The notes under the pieces were generated by a model. That model was not told the DNA's origin. It ran no database searches and was given only the letters and a program-made list of their open reading frames with translations. Both the position numbers and the translations under genes were made by a program. From DASUAS01 sp036271015 (GTDB lineage Bacteria > Actinomycetota > Acidimicrobiia > IMCC26256 > DASPTH01): a DNA stretch of 14,616 bases. Location: the NCBI GenBank assembly GCA_036271015.1, contig DATBBL010000015.1, positions 1 to 14,616 of the forward strand, in the 5' to 3' direction. Of the stretch, positions 13,492-14,616 are shown piece after piece. How positions within the stretch are numbered: the stretch's first letter is position 1; each line of letters starts with the position of its first letter.

Positions 13492-14616
13492 ATGCCTGTT
13501 CCCACCACCGACGTCCTGGTCCTCGGCAGCGGAGTCGCCGGACTCTCCGCCGCGGTGCGCGCCCGGCGCGAGGGCCTGTCGGTCACCGTGCTCACCAAGG
13601 GTGAGCTCGGCTGGTCCGCCACCCGCTACGCGCAGGGCGGGGTGGCCGCCGCGCTCGACCGTGCGGACGACTCGCCCGAGCTGCACGGCTCCGACACGCT
13701 CGCGGCCGGTGGCGGCCTCTGCGACCCCGACGCGGTGCGCATCCTGGCCAGCGAGGGCCCCGAACGCGTCCGCGAGCTCATTGCGCTCGGCGCGCACTTC
13801 GACCGGGTCGCGGGGCGCGACGAGCTGGCCCGGGCGCGGGAGGGCGGTCACTCGGTCGCGCGTGTCGTGCACGCCGGCGGTGACGCCACCGGCGCCGAGA
13901 TCGAGCGCGCGCTCGTGGTCGCGGTCCGGGCATCCAGCGCCGACATCCGCGAAGGCTGGTTGGCGTCCGATCTGCTGGTCGAGGACGGCCGCGTCGCAGG
14001 CGTGCGGGGGACCGGACCCGCGGGCGTCGAGGAGCGGCGGGCCCGCCACGTCGTGATCGCGACCGGTGGCGCGGGGCAGTGCTTCGCCGTCACCACCAAC
14101 CCGGCGCTGTCGACGGGCGACGGGATCGCGATGGCCATGCGGGCCGGCGTCGCGGTCGCCGACCTCGAGTTCATGCAGTTCCACCCGACCGCGCTGCACC
14201 ACCCGTCGATGCCGCGGCCGCTTCTCTCCGAGGCGCTGCGCGGTGAGGGCGCGATCTTGCGCGACGAGCACGGCGCGCCGTTCATGCGCGACGAGCACCC
14301 GCTCGCCGACCTCGCCCCTCGCGACGTGGTCGCCAAGGCCATCAGCCGGCGGCTCATCCAGCGCGACCTCGACCACCTGTGGCTCGACGCCACCGCCATC
14401 GACGAGTTCCCGGACCGCTTCCCGACGATCTGGGAGGCCTGCCGGGCGGTGGGGCTCGATCCCAGACGTGATTGGCTCCCGGTGGCGCCCGCCGCCCACT
14501 ACCTGTCGGGTGGCGTGTGCACCGACCTGGACGGCGCCACGACCCTCCCCGGGCTGTGGGCGTGCGGCGAAGCGGCGTGCTCCGGTGTCCACGGCGCGAA
14601 CCGCCTGGCCTCGAAC
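13492..14616 (+). CDS. nadB: L-aspartate oxidase (5' part, runs off the window)
   Basis: NadB is an FAD enzyme oxidising L-aspartate to iminoaspartate, the first step of de novo NAD synthesis. The 375 codons present stay open to the last base, so the C-terminal part lies beyond the window. The FAD-binding motif is GSGVAG (12-17), followed by RYAQGGVAAAL (45-55). The succinate-dehydrogenase-family region includes FHPTALHHP with H231, the catalytic-type Arg R250 in EALRGEGA, H336 in PAAHYLSGGV, and R371 in GVHGANRLASN, all matching known NadB active-site positions. ATG 13492 begins the fold, but no convincing Shine-Dalgarno is seen. It begins 30 nt after panD. nadC or coaX often follow in actinobacteria, but they cannot be seen here. 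Confidence 0.95.
   Translation, partial: MPVPTTDVLVLGSGVAGLSAAVRARREGLSVTVLTKGELGWSATRYAQGGVAAALDRADDSPELHGSDTLAAGGGLCDPDAVRILASEGPERVRELIALGAHFDRVAGRDELARAREGGHSVARVVHAGGDATGAEIERALVVAVRASSADIREGWLASDLLVEDGRVAGVRGTGPAGVEERRARHVVIATGGAGQCFAVTTNPALSTGDGIAMAMRAGVAVADLEFMQFHPTALHHPSMPRPLLSEALRGEGAILRDEHGAPFMRDEHPLADLAPRDVVAKAISRRLIQRDLDHLWLDATAIDEFPDRFPTIWEACRAVGLDPRRDWLPVAPAAHYLSGGVCTDLDGATTLPGLWACGEAACSGVHGANRLASN

Noticed and set aside
13087..14592. A 501-codon minus-strand open frame opposite panD and nadB
   Set aside because: It covers two genes with full catalytic motifs on the + strand, and its own product looks like low-complexity back-translation.

Overview
This is a GC-rich (about 70%) bacterial chromosome segment with all 17 recognised genes on the + strand. 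GTG starts are frequent, neighbouring genes often overlap by 4 nt (GTGA/ATGA), and -10 boxes follow a TANNNT pattern. The gene order metalloprotease (F420-associated family)-tilS-hpt-ftsH-folE-folP-folB-folK-DUF2520-panC-panD is the classic actinobacterial arrangement. It points to a high-GC actinobacterium, perhaps an Acidimicrobiia-like lineage, but the sequence alone does not fix the order.

Region 1 (1-3697) is surface, signalling and stress. It holds a secreted protein with two cupredoxin domains, a stand-alone cyclic-nucleotide-binding domain protein, an EAL-domain protein lacking one expected catalytic residue, a SigR/SigH-type ECF sigma factor with its zinc-binding RsrA-like anti-sigma factor, and a small secreted or membrane-anchored protein.

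Region 2 (3714-8376) is conserved housekeeping: a DUF2342-type zinc metalloprotease, tRNA-Ile lysidine synthetase (tilS), hypoxanthine phosphoribosyltransferase (hpt) and the membrane AAA+ protease ftsH.

Region 3 (8373-11286) is a folate operon: folE, folP, an unnamed gene, folB and folK. The unnamed gene looks like a dual-specificity phosphatase whose catalytic Cys is replaced by His, and it is embedded with a 4-nt overlap behind folP. This is the most unusual item in the window.

Region 4 (11335-14616) covers pantothenate and NAD precursors: a Rossmann/DUF2520 oxidoreductase-like gene, panC, panD, and the first 375 codons of nadB, which runs off the window. PanD and NadB both consume L-aspartate.

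Regulation visible in the sequence: several TANNNT -10 boxes, three of them (sigma factor, hpt, folP) only 6-8 nt before a start codon with no Shine-Dalgarno, which suggests leaderless mRNAs. There is also an imperfect dyad over the folP promoter, two hairpins that may end transcription, and a 7-codon mini-ORF joining two genes. No tRNA, rRNA, CRISPR array, insertion sequence or phage gene was seen, and no gene-free stretch exceeds 300 bases.
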